64,000 bases of DNA from contig NZ_BBJS01000030.1 of the NCBI RefSeq assembly GCF_000739895.2, positions 1-64,000 of the forward strand, in the 5' to 3' direction. The stretch's first letter is position 1, and the number at the start of each line of letters is the position of its first letter. Positions 52,468 through 61,226 of this stretch are shown in pieces. The notes under the pieces were generated by a model. It was not told the origin of the DNA. It searched no databases and saw only the letters and a list, made by a program, of their open reading frames with translations. The position numbers and the translations under genes were made by a program. This stretch comes from Sphingomonas paucimobilis NBRC 13935. GTDB taxonomy: Bacteria > Pseudomonadota > Alphaproteobacteria > Sphingomonadales > Sphingomonadaceae.

Positions 52468-53652
52468 ATGTCCCTGATGGGCAAGTTCGACTGGGCGGAC
52501 CCGTTCCTGCTCGACGATCAGTTGACCGATGACGAGCGGATGATCCGCGACACCGCGCGCGCCTATGCCGAGGATCGGCTGGCCCCGCGCATCGTGGAAG
52601 CCTTTGCCAAGGAACATACCGATCCGGCGATTTTTCGCGAGATGGGCGAACTCGGCCTGCTGGGCCCCACCATTCCCGAGGAGTTTGGCGGCGTCGGCGC
52701 ATCCTATGTCGCTTACGGCCTGATCGCCCGCGAGGTGGAGCGGATCGACAGCGGCTACCGCTCGATGATGAGCGTCCAGTCCAGCCTCGTCATGTATCCG
52801 ATCCATGCTTACGGCTCGGACGAGCAGAAGCACCGTTACCTCCCCAAATTGGCGAGCGGCGAATGGATCGGCTGTTTCGGCCTGACCGAACCCGATGCGG
52901 GATCCGACCCCGGCGGCATGCGGACGACCGCCAAAAAGGTCGAGGGCGGCTATGTCCTGTCGGGGGCCAAGACCTGGATCTCCAATGCGCCAATCGCCGA
53001 TGTCTTCGTCATCTGGGCCAAGTCGGAGGCACATGGCGGCGCGATCCGGGGCTTCGTGCTGGAAAAGGGCGTGAAGGGGCTGAGCGCGCCCAAGATCGAG
53101 AACAAGCTGTCCCTGCGCGCCTCGATCACCGGCATGGTGATGATGGACGAGGTCGCGGTGGGCGAGGAGGCGCTGTTGCCGCATGTCGAGGGGCTGAAGG
53201 GACCGTTCGGCTGCCTCAACCGCGCCCGCTATGGCATCAGCTGGGGCGCACTGGGCGCGGCGGAATTCTGCTTCCACGCCGCGCGCCAATATGGCCTCGA
53301 CCGCAAGCAGTTCGATCGGCCGCTGGCCGCGACCCAGCTTTATCAGAAGAAGCTGGCCGATATGGAAACGGAGATCGCGCTGGGCCTGCAAGCGTCTTTG
53401 CGTGTGGGCCGGCTGATGGACGAGGGCCGGTTCGCGCCCGAGATGATCTCGATCGTCAAGCGCAACAATGTCGGCAAGGCGCTGGATATCGCGCGAGCCT
53501 CCCGCGACATGCATGGCGGCAACGGTATTTCGGGCGAATATCAGGTGATGCGCCACCTGATGAACCTAGAGACGGTCAACACCTATGAGGGCGCCGCCGA
53601 CGTCCATGCCCTGATCCTGGGCCGCGCGATCACCGGCATCGCGGCGTTCTGA
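52468..53652 (+). CDS. gcdH: glutaryl-CoA dehydrogenase
   Basis: The 394-residue flavoprotein of the acyl-CoA dehydrogenase family has the catalytic glutamate in [16 protein letters not shown] and the arginine in [15 protein letters not shown]. The FAD region is [14 protein letters not shown]. This combination is the GcdH signature. It oxidises and decarboxylates glutaryl-CoA to crotonyl-CoA in lysine/tryptophan degradation. It lies eleven bases before a family III CoA-transferase gene that likely produces its substrate. Confidence 0.93.
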   Translation: MSLMGKFDWADPFLLDDQLTDDERMIRDTARAYAEDRLAPRIVEAFAKEHTDPAIFREMGELGLLGPTIPEEFGGVGASYVAYGLIAREVERIDSGYRSMMSVQSSLVMYPIHAYGSDEQKHRYLPKLASGEWIGCFGLTEPDAGSDPGGMRTTAKKVEGGYVLSGAKTWISNAPIADVFVIWAKSEAHGGAIRGFVLEKGVKGLSAPKIENKLSLRASITGMVMMDEVAVGEEALLPHVEGLKGPFGCLNRARYGISWGALGAAEFCFHAARQYGLDRKQFDRPLAATQLYQKKLADMETEIALGLQASLRVGRLMDEGRFAPEMISIVKRNNVGKALDIARASRDMHGGNGISGEYQVMRHLMNLETVNTYEGAADVHALILGRAITGIAAF

Positions 53653-53662
53653 CGGGGCGGGC

Positions 53663-54787
53663 GTGAGCAAAGCCGCTCCCCTGGCGGGCCTGAAGGTCGT
53701 CGAACTCGCGCGCATCCTCGCCGGACCCTGGGCTGGGCAGGTGCTGGCCGATCTCGGCGCGGAGGTGGTGAAGGTCGAAAGCCCCGACGGCGACGACACG
53801 CGCCGCTGGGGTCCGCCCTTCATCGCCAACCCGGACGGCAGCCAGGACGCGGCCTATTTCCACGCCGCCAATCGGGGAAAATCCTCGGTCGTCGCCGACT
53901 TCTCCACGACTGAAGGCCAAGCCAAGGTCCGCGATCTAATCGCCGATGCCGATGTCGTGATCGAGAATTTCAAGCTGGGCGGCCTCGCCCGCTATGGGCT
54001 CGACTATGACAGCCTGTCGGCGATCAATCCGCGCCTCGTCTATTGCTCGATCACCGGCTTCGGCCAAGACGGTCCCTATGCTGCCCGCGCCGGATACGAC
54101 TTCATCGTGCAGGGGATGAGCGGCATCATGGACCTGACGGGCGAGCCCGGCGGGGCGCCACAGAAGATCGGGGTGGCACTCGCCGACATCATGACCGGGC
54201 TCTATGCCGTGATCGCCATCCAGGCCGCGCTCCATATGCGGGAGCGGACCGGGCGCGGCCAGCAGATCGACATGGCGCTGCTCGACACGATGACGGGCGT
54301 CCTCGCCAATCAGGCGATGAACTATCTGGCGTCCGGCACCACACCGACCCGGCTGGGCAATGCCCATCCCAATATCGTGCCCTATGCCGCCTTTCCCGCC
54401 AGCGATGGCTGGTTCATCCTGGCGGTGGGCAATGACGCGCAATTCCGCCGCTTCGCAGCGATCGTCGGCATCGATGGTGACGACCCCCGTTACACCACCA
54501 ACGCCCTGCGCTGCCAGCATCGCGTCGTCCTAACCCAAGCGATCGAAGCCGCCACCGCGACATGGCCCCGCGACACGCTGCTCGCCCGGCTGGAGGAGGC
54601 CGGCGTTCCGGCCGGACCGATCAACACGGTCGAGCAGGCCTTTGCCGATCCGCAGATCGTCGCCCGACAGCTCGCCATCCACCCCGAACGCCCCGATGGA
54701 TCACGCGTGTCCGGCGTGCGCACACCGATCCGCTTTTCCGACGCCGATCTGGTGCTCGACCGCGCTGCGCCGACACTCGGCCGGTAG
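53663..54787 (+). CDS. family III CoA-transferase (CaiB/BaiF), probably glutarate CoA-transferase
   Basis: A 374-residue family III CoA-transferase. The N-terminal block LKVVELARILAGPWAGQVLADLGAEVVKVE (in part) and GQDGPYAARAGYDFIVQGMSG are typical. The catalytic aspartate is in IDMALLDT. The GTG start follows gcdH closely. The gene pair gcdH plus class III transferase is the succinyl-CoA:glutarate arrangement known in other organisms, so glutarate activation is inferred. Carnitine- or other acyl-specific members cannot be excluded. Confidence 0.9.
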   Translation: MSKAAPLAGLKVVELARILAGPWAGQVLADLGAEVVKVESPDGDDTRRWGPPFIANPDGSQDAAYFHAANRGKSSVVADFSTTEGQAKVRDLIADADVVIENFKLGGLARYGLDYDSLSAINPRLVYCSITGFGQDGPYAARAGYDFIVQGMSGIMDLTGEPGGAPQKIGVALADIMTGLYAVIAIQAALHMRERTGRGQQIDMALLDTMTGVLANQAMNYLASGTTPTRLGNAHPNIVPYAAFPASDGWFILAVGNDAQFRRFAAIVGIDGDDPRYTTNALRCQHRVVLTQAIEAATATWPRDTLLARLEEAGVPAGPINTVEQAFADPQIVARQLAIHPERPDGSRVSGVRTPIRFSDADLVLDRAAPTLGR

Positions 54788-54823
54788 CGGGCCGCCTCGG
54801 CATCGACTAAGCCCCGCCCCGCG

Positions 54824-55381
54824 ATGACCAGCTTCACCGTCAACAACCAGCCCGTCCGCTATCGTCTGCCGCCCGATACGCCGCTCCTTTGGGCGCTGCG
54901 CGACGCATCGAATCTGACCGGCACCAAATATGGGTGCGGCACCGGCGATTGTGGGGCCTGTACGGTCGATATCGACGGGCGGGCGGTGCGCAGTTGCCAG
55001 ATGCCGATCGGCCGGATCGAGGGCAGCGTAGTCACCACGATCGAGGGGTTGTCGCGCGATCGCTCGCATCCCGTGCAACAGGCCTTTCTCGCCGCCAATG
55101 TCAGCCAATGCGGCTATTGCGTCCCCGGCATGGTGATGGCGGCCGCCGTGCTGCTGCAAAAACATCCCGATCCCTCCGAAGAGCTGATCCGCGCGCAAAT
55201 CACCAATTTGTGCCGCTGCGGCATCTATCCCCGCCTGGTCGAGGCGATCCAGCGCGCCGCTCGGGCACAGCGCGGCGAGGAGGCGATCCCGGCGGCGCCG
55301 TTGCCGGGTACCGACCCCGCTGACGCTGGGCGCGCCGTGCCAGCGTTGGTTCCGGGAGCCATGTCGCATGACACGCCGTGA
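54824..55381 (+). CDS. orphan (2Fe-2S)-binding protein, xanthine-oxidase-family small-subunit type
   Basis: The 185-residue protein has both 2Fe-2S clusters of these subunits: plant-type cysteines C38, C43, C46, C58 (GCGTGDCGAC) and the four-helix cluster C96, C99, C130, C132 (QCGYC, LCRCG). It normally pairs with a large molybdenum-binding subunit, but none is adjacent here. A C-terminal tail (about 150-185, Ala/Pro-rich) is extra. The partner may be encoded elsewhere. Confidence 0.92.
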   Translation: MTSFTVNNQPVRYRLPPDTPLLWALRDASNLTGTKYGCGTGDCGACTVDIDGRAVRSCQMPIGRIEGSVVTTIEGLSRDRSHPVQQAFLAANVSQCGYCVPGMVMAAAVLLQKHPDPSEELIRAQITNLCRCGIYPRLVEAIQRAARAQRGEEAIPAAPLPGTDPADAGRAVPALVPGAMSHDTP

Positions 55382-55495
55382 CGGAATTCTTTCATTGGGC
55401 TGACAGACGGGTTCAGCCTCCGCTCAACGCAGACGTGGCAATGTTCACCGCATGATCGGGGTCGGCATGTGCGCCGACGCATGGGGTTGGTGGAT

Positions 55496-56386
55496 ATGAA
55501 GAAGCATTGGATGGCGGTCCTGCTCGCGGCGACAGCGGCGGTCGGCCCTGGCCTCGCGTCGGCGCAGGACATCGTGATGGACCGTGGTCCGCGCGGCGGG
55601 CCGGAAAATCGCCCCGGTCCGGGCGGCCCCGGTGGCCTCCGCCCCGGGGGACAGCTAGAGCGCAGCGAAGGTCGGCCGATCTTCCACGACCGCGAATCCT
55701 TTCCCGAAAATCGCCCGGCCTATCGCCCCGACCATACCGAGGCGCCGCGACCGCCCGCGCCCCAGGCGGAGGAGCGTCGACCCGACGAGCCGCGCCGCTG
55801 GTCCAATCGCGGCGAAATGCGCCCCGAGGGCCCACGTCCGGACTCACCACGCCCCGGCCGGGACGATTGGGGCCGCGACGATCGGCGGCCGGATCAGTGG
55901 CGCGGCCAACCCTGGCGGGATCAGCAATGGCGAAATCAGCAGGCACAGGACCAGCGCTGGCGCGACGATGAACGCCGCCGGCGCGAAGAGCGCGATCGCT
56001 GGCGGCGCAACTATGGCGACTGGCGCGATCATGACGATCAGGCTTACGGCTTTGCCGAACGTCGCGCCTGGGCGAACCAGTGGAATCGCGGCTGGCGGCG
56101 GGATCGCCGTTACGACTGGATGGAATGGCGTTCGCTCAACCGAGGTGCCTATCACCTGCCGCGCTATTACGCGCCCTATGGCGGCCATGGCTATGAGCGG
56201 TTTTCCAGCGGCGTGATCCTGGAGCCGATGTTGTTCGGCCGGACCTATTGGCTGTCCGATCCTTATGCCTATCGCCTGCCACCGGCGTACGGCCCGTATC
56301 GCTGGGTCCGCTATTATAACGACGCCGTGCTGGTCGACACGCGCAGCGGGCTGGTCGTCGACATCGTCTACGACATCTTCTGGTGA
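55496..56386 (+). CDS. RcnB-family exported protein with a long Arg/Pro-rich insert
   Basis: The 296-residue protein begins with a signal peptide (cleavage near ASA-QDI, about 22). It has a long low-complexity stretch of Arg, Pro, Asp and Gln (about 30-190). The C-terminal RcnB-like part (YAYRLPPAYGPYRWVRYYNDAVLVDTRSGLVVDIVYD, in part) follows. RcnB is a periplasmic factor affecting Ni/Co balance in E. coli, but this family is broad in sphingomonads and its role unknown. Terminator hairpin directly after the stop. Confidence 0.85.
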   Translation: MKKHWMAVLLAATAAVGPGLASAQDIVMDRGPRGGPENRPGPGGPGGLRPGGQLERSEGRPIFHDRESFPENRPAYRPDHTEAPRPPAPQAEERRPDEPRRWSNRGEMRPEGPRPDSPRPGRDDWGRDDRRPDQWRGQPWRDQQWRNQQAQDQRWRDDERRRREERDRWRRNYGDWRDHDDQAYGFAERRAWANQWNRGWRRDRRYDWMEWRSLNRGAYHLPRYYAPYGGHGYERFSSGVILEPMLFGRTYWLSDPYAYRLPPAYGPYRWVRYYNDAVLVDTRSGLVVDIVYDIFW

Positions 56387-56392
56387 CGGGGT

Positions 56393-56412
56393 GGGAGGGG
56401 TTCGCCCCTCCC
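56393..56412 (+). terminator. terminator-like hairpin after the RcnB-family gene
   Basis: GGGAGGGG and CCCCTCCC pair perfectly around TTCG, seven bases after the stop, followed by CTCTTGTCTTT. Confidence 0.7.
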
Positions 56413-56450
56413 CTCTTGTCTTTACCCGCGCGTCGTCGCACATCCCGCCC

Positions 56451-57137
56451 ATGTCGTTCTTTTCGAGGAAGCCCAAGGGCAACCCCGCCGCCTCCCCCGT
56501 CCGCGCCCGGTTCGGGGTGAGCGTCCCCCAGCATCTGGACGCCAATCCGGCAGTGACGCGCGTCGAGACCGACGCGGCGCAGATCTATTATCAGGCCGAT
56601 TTTCTGACGCCCGCGCAGTGCGACGCCCTGATCGCGATGATCGACGCCAATCGTCGGCCATCGACGTTGTTGTCCGATCGCCCGGACTATGGCTTTCGTA
56701 CCTCGGAAAGCTGCGACATGAACCGCTGGTCACCCGAGGTGCAGCCGATCGACGAATCGATCGCCCAGCTGCTCGGCATCCCCCCCGAACAGGGTGAGAC
56801 CATGCAGGGCCAACGCTATGCCCCCGGCCAGCAGTTTCGCGCGCATCACGATTATTTCCACGAAAGCGAAAGCTATTGGGAAAAGGTCAAGGTGCATGGC
56901 GGGCAGCGCACCTGGACGGCGATGATCTATCTGAACGACGTGCCGGAGGGCGGGGCGACCTGGTTTCCGCAGGCGGGCATCCGCGTGGCCCCGCGCCGGG
57001 GCCTGCTCCTTGCCTGGAACAACATGCTGCTCGACGGCAGCCCCAACGACGCCACGCTGCATGAAGGCATGCCGGTGGTCGAGGGCGTCAAATATGTCAT
57101 CACCAAATGGTTTCGCGAAGGCAATTGGGTGAGTTGA
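56451..57137 (+). CDS. prolyl 4-hydroxylase-like 2-oxoglutarate/Fe(II) oxygenase
   Basis: The 228-residue protein is a P4Hc-domain dioxygenase. The Fe ligands are H132 and D134 in AHHDYFH and the distal H204 in TLHEGMPV. K214 (EGVKY) should bind 2-oxoglutarate. GGATWFP is another typical block. It probably hydroxylates a protein or peptide residue; the substrate is unknown. The ATG at 56451 gives MSFFSRKPKG; longer reading would overlap the RcnB gene. Confidence 0.9.
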   Translation: MSFFSRKPKGNPAASPVRARFGVSVPQHLDANPAVTRVETDAAQIYYQADFLTPAQCDALIAMIDANRRPSTLLSDRPDYGFRTSESCDMNRWSPEVQPIDESIAQLLGIPPEQGETMQGQRYAPGQQFRAHHDYFHESESYWEKVKVHGGQRTWTAMIYLNDVPEGGATWFPQAGIRVAPRRGLLLAWNNMLLDGSPNDATLHEGMPVVEGVKYVITKWFREGNWVS

Positions 57138-57227
57138 ACGCCGAGGGTTCGCCCCCGCCCCCTTGCCCCCGCTCGGGCCGGCATGGCATGGCGTTCGCGT
57201 GACGTTCCTGCCCATCGCTGTTCGCCC

Positions 57228-58982
57228 ATGACCGACGTCCTCGGCATCGCGCAATCCATTCTTGGCCAGCCCTGGCGCTGGCGAGCCCTGTCCGCAGACG
57301 CCCGCGACGGGCTGGTCCATGACGATCTGGTGACCCAGTTGCTGCTGGCGCGCGGCTGTCCGCCCGAAGCAGTCGAGGACCATAAACAACCCTCGATCCG
57401 CAGCTTCATGCCCGATCCCTCGATCTTTCGTGACATGGACCGCGCCGCCGACCGCCTCGCCGATGCGGTGATCGCGGGTGAGCCGGTGGCGATCTTCGGC
57501 GATTACGACGTCGACGGAGCCACCTCCTCAGCGCTCATGGTCCGGCTGCTGCGGTCGCTGGGCCTATCGCCGCGCGCATACATCCCAGACCGCCTGGCGG
57601 AGGGCTATGGCCCGACCGAGGCCGCCCTGCTTCGCTTGCAGGCGGAGGGTGCGAACCTGATCGTCACCGTCGATTGCGGCGCCCAGGCGTTCGAACCACT
57701 CGCCGCCGCGCACGCCGCAGGGATCGAAGTGATGGTCGTCGATCATCACAAATGCGCCACCCTGCTCCCCCTCGCCCATGCGGTGGTGAACCCCAACCGC
57801 CTGGACGAGGATGAGGGTGCGGCGCATGGCCATCTCGCCGCCGTGGGCGTATGTTTCCTGCTGGGAGCCGCGCTCATCCGCACCTTACGCCAGCGCGGTT
57901 TCTTCGCCGACCGGCCCGAACCACGCCTGCTCGACCTGCTCGACCTCGTCGCGCTGGGTACGGTCGCCGACGTCGCGCCCCTACGCGGCCTCAACCGCGC
58001 CTTCGTGGCGCAGGGACTGAAGGTCATGGCCCAGCGCCGCAATATCGGGCTCGCCTCGCTGACCGAAGCCGCCCGACTAACCCGCGCGCCGACCTGTTCG
58101 GACCTGGGCTTCGCCCTCGGCCCGCGCATCAATGCGGGCGGGCGGGTCGGCCGCGCCGATCTCGGCGTCCGGCTGCTGACCACCGAGGACCCGGCCGAAG
58201 CGCGTGCGATCGCCGAGGAACTCAATCATTTCAACGACGAACGCCGCGCGATCGAAGCTGGTGTGCAGGCAACCGCCGAGACGATCGTCGATCGTGGCCG
58301 GCAAGTGGCGCTAGTCTCCGGCACGGGCTGGCATCCCGGCGTCATCGGCATCGTCGCGGGACGGCTGAAGGAAAAACTCGACCGCCCCGCCATCGTCATC
58401 GCCATTGACGAGAACGGCATCGGCAAGGGCTCCGGCCGCTCGATTACCGGGGTCGACCTGGGCGCGGCGATCTTGGCGGCCAAGGAGCATGGGTTGCTGA
58501 TCGCGGGCGGTGGCCATGCCATGGCGGCCGGTCTGACGGTAGCGGCCAATCGCATTTCCGAACTGGCCGATTTCCTGGAGGATCGGCTGGCGCAAGCCGT
58601 CACGCGCGCCAGTGCCGGCCGAGCATTGCTGGTCGATGCCGTACTCGCCCCCGGCGGGGTCAATCCCGCGCTGGTCGGCAGCATGGAGGCGGGTGGCCCC
58701 TATGGCATGGGCTGGCCCGCCCCGCGCATCGCCGCCGGCCCCTTCCGCGTCATCCGCGCCGATCTGGTCGGCACCAACCATGTCCGTGCCATCATCGCCG
58801 GCGCCGATGGCCGCAGCCTGAAGGCCATGGCCTTCCGCCACGCCGAAACCCCGCTCGGCCAGGCTCTGCTCGGCGCCGGCAGCACGCGCCGCCTGTGGCT
58901 GGCCGGCCGCGCCAAGGTGGACGACTGGTCCGGCCGCGACGTCGCCGAACTCCATATCGAGGACGCGGCATGGGCCGACTAA
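57228..58982 (+). CDS. recJ: single-stranded-DNA-specific exonuclease RecJ
   Basis: The 584-residue protein has the DHH phosphoesterase motifs GDYDVDGATSS (91-101), VTVDCGAQ and VDHHK (DHH 172-174). DHHA1 follows with the late GGGHAMAAG. RecJ degrades single-stranded DNA 5' to 3' in recombination and mismatch repair. The ATG at 57228 matches the usual start; a frame upstream lacks similarity. The gene ends just before the tRNA-Glu promoter. Confidence 0.96.
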   Translation: MTDVLGIAQSILGQPWRWRALSADARDGLVHDDLVTQLLLARGCPPEAVEDHKQPSIRSFMPDPSIFRDMDRAADRLADAVIAGEPVAIFGDYDVDGATSSALMVRLLRSLGLSPRAYIPDRLAEGYGPTEAALLRLQAEGANLIVTVDCGAQAFEPLAAAHAAGIEVMVVDHHKCATLLPLAHAVVNPNRLDEDEGAAHGHLAAVGVCFLLGAALIRTLRQRGFFADRPEPRLLDLLDLVALGTVADVAPLRGLNRAFVAQGLKVMAQRRNIGLASLTEAARLTRAPTCSDLGFALGPRINAGGRVGRADLGVRLLTTEDPAEARAIAEELNHFNDERRAIEAGVQATAETIVDRGRQVALVSGTGWHPGVIGIVAGRLKEKLDRPAIVIAIDENGIGKGSGRSITGVDLGAAILAAKEHGLLIAGGGHAMAAGLTVAANRISELADFLEDRLAQAVTRASAGRALLVDAVLAPGGVNPALVGSMEAGGPYGMGWPAPRIAAGPFRVIRADLVGTNHVRAIIAGADGRSLKAMAFRHAETPLGQALLGAGSTRRLWLAGRAKVDDWSGRDVAELHIEDAAWAD

Positions 58983-58991
58983 AAAAAGCGC

Positions 58992-59020
58992 TTGACCGAT
59001 TCCAAGCCCTCCCTTAGAGG
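58992..59020 (+). promoter_or_regulatory. predicted promoter of tRNA-Glu
   Basis: TTGACC at 58992-58997 and TAGAGG at 59015-59020 are separated by 17 bases. The tRNA gene starts 20 bases further on. Confidence 0.55.
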
Positions 59021-59039
59021 CCCCTCCACGCCACCCGGC

Positions 59040-59114
59040 GGCCCCTTCGTCTAGCGGTTAGGACGCGGCCCTTTCACGGCTGAAACACGGGTTCGATTCC
59101 CGTAGGGGTCACCA
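59040..59114 (+). tRNA. tRNA-Glu(TTC)
   Basis: A 75-base cloverleaf including encoded CCA. The acceptor GGCCCCT pairs with AGGGGTC. The anticodon loop CTTTCAC gives anticodon TTC. The T-arm has GGTTCGATTCC. The gene is intact and followed within 100 bases by a tyrosine recombinase gene, so it probably served as an integration site. Confidence 0.97.
59088..59114 (+). other. putative attachment site (attL core) at the 3' end of tRNA-Glu
   Basis: The T-arm and acceptor 3' end of the tRNA are the usual target of tRNA-specific tyrosine recombinases, which restore the gene on insertion. The recombinase gene lies directly downstream and points away. The matching right end (attR) should repeat part of this sequence outside the window, so the exact core cannot be fixed here. 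Confidence 0.4.
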
Positions 59115-59171
59115 GCACCCGCCAGAATGGCGGATTCGCGCGGTTTAGGCGGTCTTCATGGACGCTTTACC

Positions 59172-59201
59172 CATCCTTGTGTACAAAGGATGCGTACAAA
59201 G
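59172..59201. repeat. inverted and direct repeats directly before the recombinase gene
   Basis: CATCCTT at 59172-59178 is repeated inversely as AAGGATG at 59186-59192 around GTGTACA. GTACAAAG occurs at 59181-59188 and again at 59194-59201. These could be recombinase or excisionase arm sites, or the operator of the recombinase promoter. Confidence 0.5.
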
Positions 59202-59209
59202 TGATCCGT

Positions 59210-61027
59210 ATGGCCACCCCCTTCAAAGATCCTCGCACCGGCATTTTCTACTTCCGACGGGTCGTCCCCGCTGCACTGCGACCGTTCTTCGATGGCGCGT
59301 CGAGCGAGTATAAGCGCACCCTCGAGACCCGCGATCCCGACGAAGCCCGTCAGCGCTACCACCCGCATGCCGTGATCTATGAGCAGAAGCTTGCCGCGGC
59401 TCGTCGCGCATTGGCCAGCCAGCAACTCCGCTCGGCACGTGTGATGGTCGACGATTTTCTCGACGGAGAGTCGGACGAGCAACTCCGCGGCGTGGCGCAG
59501 AAGCTCGCCGCGCTCGAGCTCGGGGCATTCGAATATGCCAACGGCCTGACTGACCATGCGCCGGGTGCCCGCTACGACTTCGGCGTGCCGCCGGGCCTTG
59601 ATGATCTGCGTGATCACGCAAGCCGAACCGCCATGCTGAACGCGGTGCCCGATTTCATGCCCCTGCCGTGGTTGGAGACGCTACAGCGGGTTGCCGCCCT
59701 CCCCACCCTCGATCCGATCGAGTGGTTGATCGCAGCGGTGGCCTCCGCCAATGCCCTCAGCTTGCCGCTGGCGCCGGAACTCTATGAGGCAATTGGTCGC
59801 GCTTACCTCGACAGGCTCTGCGCCGCCTGCGCCCTCAGTATCGATCCCGCACGAAGCCGTATCCTACCACCCTCGGTCCTTGTGACGGGCTCCGGGCCGA
59901 TCGTCCCCGCGCTCTCCCCACCTTCGAACGAACCACAGCTGCCGACACCGCCAGCCAAGACGGTGCCGACCATCACCCAGGTTTATGAATCCTGGGCTAA
60001 GTTCGAGCCGCGCGAGGCCAAACTCGTCGACGAGTGGCGAACCGCCGTGAATCGCTTCGCCCAGCTTCATGACGACCCGCCCGTCGATCAGATCACGACT
60101 TCGATGGTACGTGCCTATCGCCGCACCTGTGCCGGACTTCCAAGCCGGGCAAAGAAAGAGGTTGCCGCCCTGCCCCTGCTGGAACAGGTCGCACTTGCAG
60201 AAGCCGAGGGAATGCCCACGCTATCGCCCGCGACTGTTAACAAGGCTTTGTCGGCCATAAGGGTGACCCTCGAACACGCGGTTGAGGAACTGGAGGTCAT
60301 CGACGGCAACGTCGCCAAGACCGTGAAGTCCATGCCCAAGAAGTCAGTGGAGGACGCACGCCTCCCCTTCGAGCCGGAGGATATGACTAGGATCTTCACC
60401 GCGCCTCTGCCGGAACGCAGCGGGGTGGCGCCCCGAACGCTGTTCTGGATCCTGATGCTCGCCCCATTCACCGGTTGCCGCCTCGACGAACTGGGCAAGC
60501 TGCGGCCGGGCAATATCAAGACCTATGATGGCATCCCGTACATTGCCATCGAGCCCGATCGTCTGCGCATCCGCCAGGAGCAAGAGGGCCCGGCGAAGCG
60601 GATGAAGACTGCCAGCGCCAAGCGGGATATCCCGTTGCATTCGACGCTGCTCAAAGCGGGCTTCCTCGATATGGTGAGCGCGCGCCGCGCAGAAGGCGCG
60701 GAATGGCTGTTTCCCGAACTCGAAGCCAATGCCTATGGCAGCCGGACGCAGCGCCTGTCGCGCGTGCTGAACGATTTCCTTGATGCAATTGGCCTGTCCG
60801 ATGCCGAACTGGTGTTCTACTCGTTTCGTCACACCGGAAAGCGCGCCGTGCGCGGCAAGGTTTTAAGAGAAATTGTCGATTTGCTCTTCGGCCATGCAGA
60901 TGGATCCGTCAGCACGCTGTATGGGCGCGGCGCCGAAATGACGGTACTCCGCGACGCCGTAGAGAAGATCCAATACCCTTCGGTCGATTGGCAACCGGTG
61001 ATCGCAACGGGCCGAACAATGACATGA
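59210..61027 (+). CDS. tyrosine-type site-specific recombinase (phage-type integrase)
   Basis: The 605-residue protein has an N-terminal DUF6538-like block (MATPFKDPRTGIFYFRRVVP), a SAM-like core-binding region (about 250-400) and the catalytic domain. R424 (TGCRLDEL), R540 in FRHTGKR, H562 in FGHADG and the nucleophile Y571 in LYGRG are present. The first His of the HxxR box appears replaced by Tyr (YSFR), which may weaken or alter activity. A TTG or GTG start a few codons upstream is possible. It points into the island from tRNA-Glu. Confidence 0.92.
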   Translation: MATPFKDPRTGIFYFRRVVPAALRPFFDGASSEYKRTLETRDPDEARQRYHPHAVIYEQKLAAARRALASQQLRSARVMVDDFLDGESDEQLRGVAQKLAALELGAFEYANGLTDHAPGARYDFGVPPGLDDLRDHASRTAMLNAVPDFMPLPWLETLQRVAALPTLDPIEWLIAAVASANALSLPLAPELYEAIGRAYLDRLCAACALSIDPARSRILPPSVLVTGSGPIVPALSPPSNEPQLPTPPAKTVPTITQVYESWAKFEPREAKLVDEWRTAVNRFAQLHDDPPVDQITTSMVRAYRRTCAGLPSRAKKEVAALPLLEQVALAEAEGMPTLSPATVNKALSAIRVTLEHAVEELEVIDGNVAKTVKSMPKKSVEDARLPFEPEDMTRIFTAPLPERSGVAPRTLFWILMLAPFTGCRLDELGKLRPGNIKTYDGIPYIAIEPDRLRIRQEQEGPAKRMKTASAKRDIPLHSTLLKAGFLDMVSARRAEGAEWLFPELEANAYGSRTQRLSRVLNDFLDAIGLSDAELVFYSFRHTGKRAVRGKVLREIVDLLFGHADGSVSTLYGRGAEMTVLRDAVEKIQYPSVDWQPVIATGRTMT

Positions 61028-61226
61028 GGACCAGCGCGGCCCGTCAAACTTCACGTTGCTGCTATGATATGCATTCAGCCGTAATGGACGATGATGAGCG
61101 GCGGCTACCGACCAGATTCCGACATTCGTATCTAGCGGCGCGCACGTCGCAATCCCAATAGATGCAGTCATTCGGGTTTCTCATGACATCACCCGGACTC
61201 AGATCGCCAGCGCTTACCGCACGACA

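Noticed and set aside
50929..53556. An 875-codon antisense frame running across three genes
   Set aside because: It spans the ZnuD-like receptor, YbjN and gcdH genes and the terminator between them, which a real gene would not.
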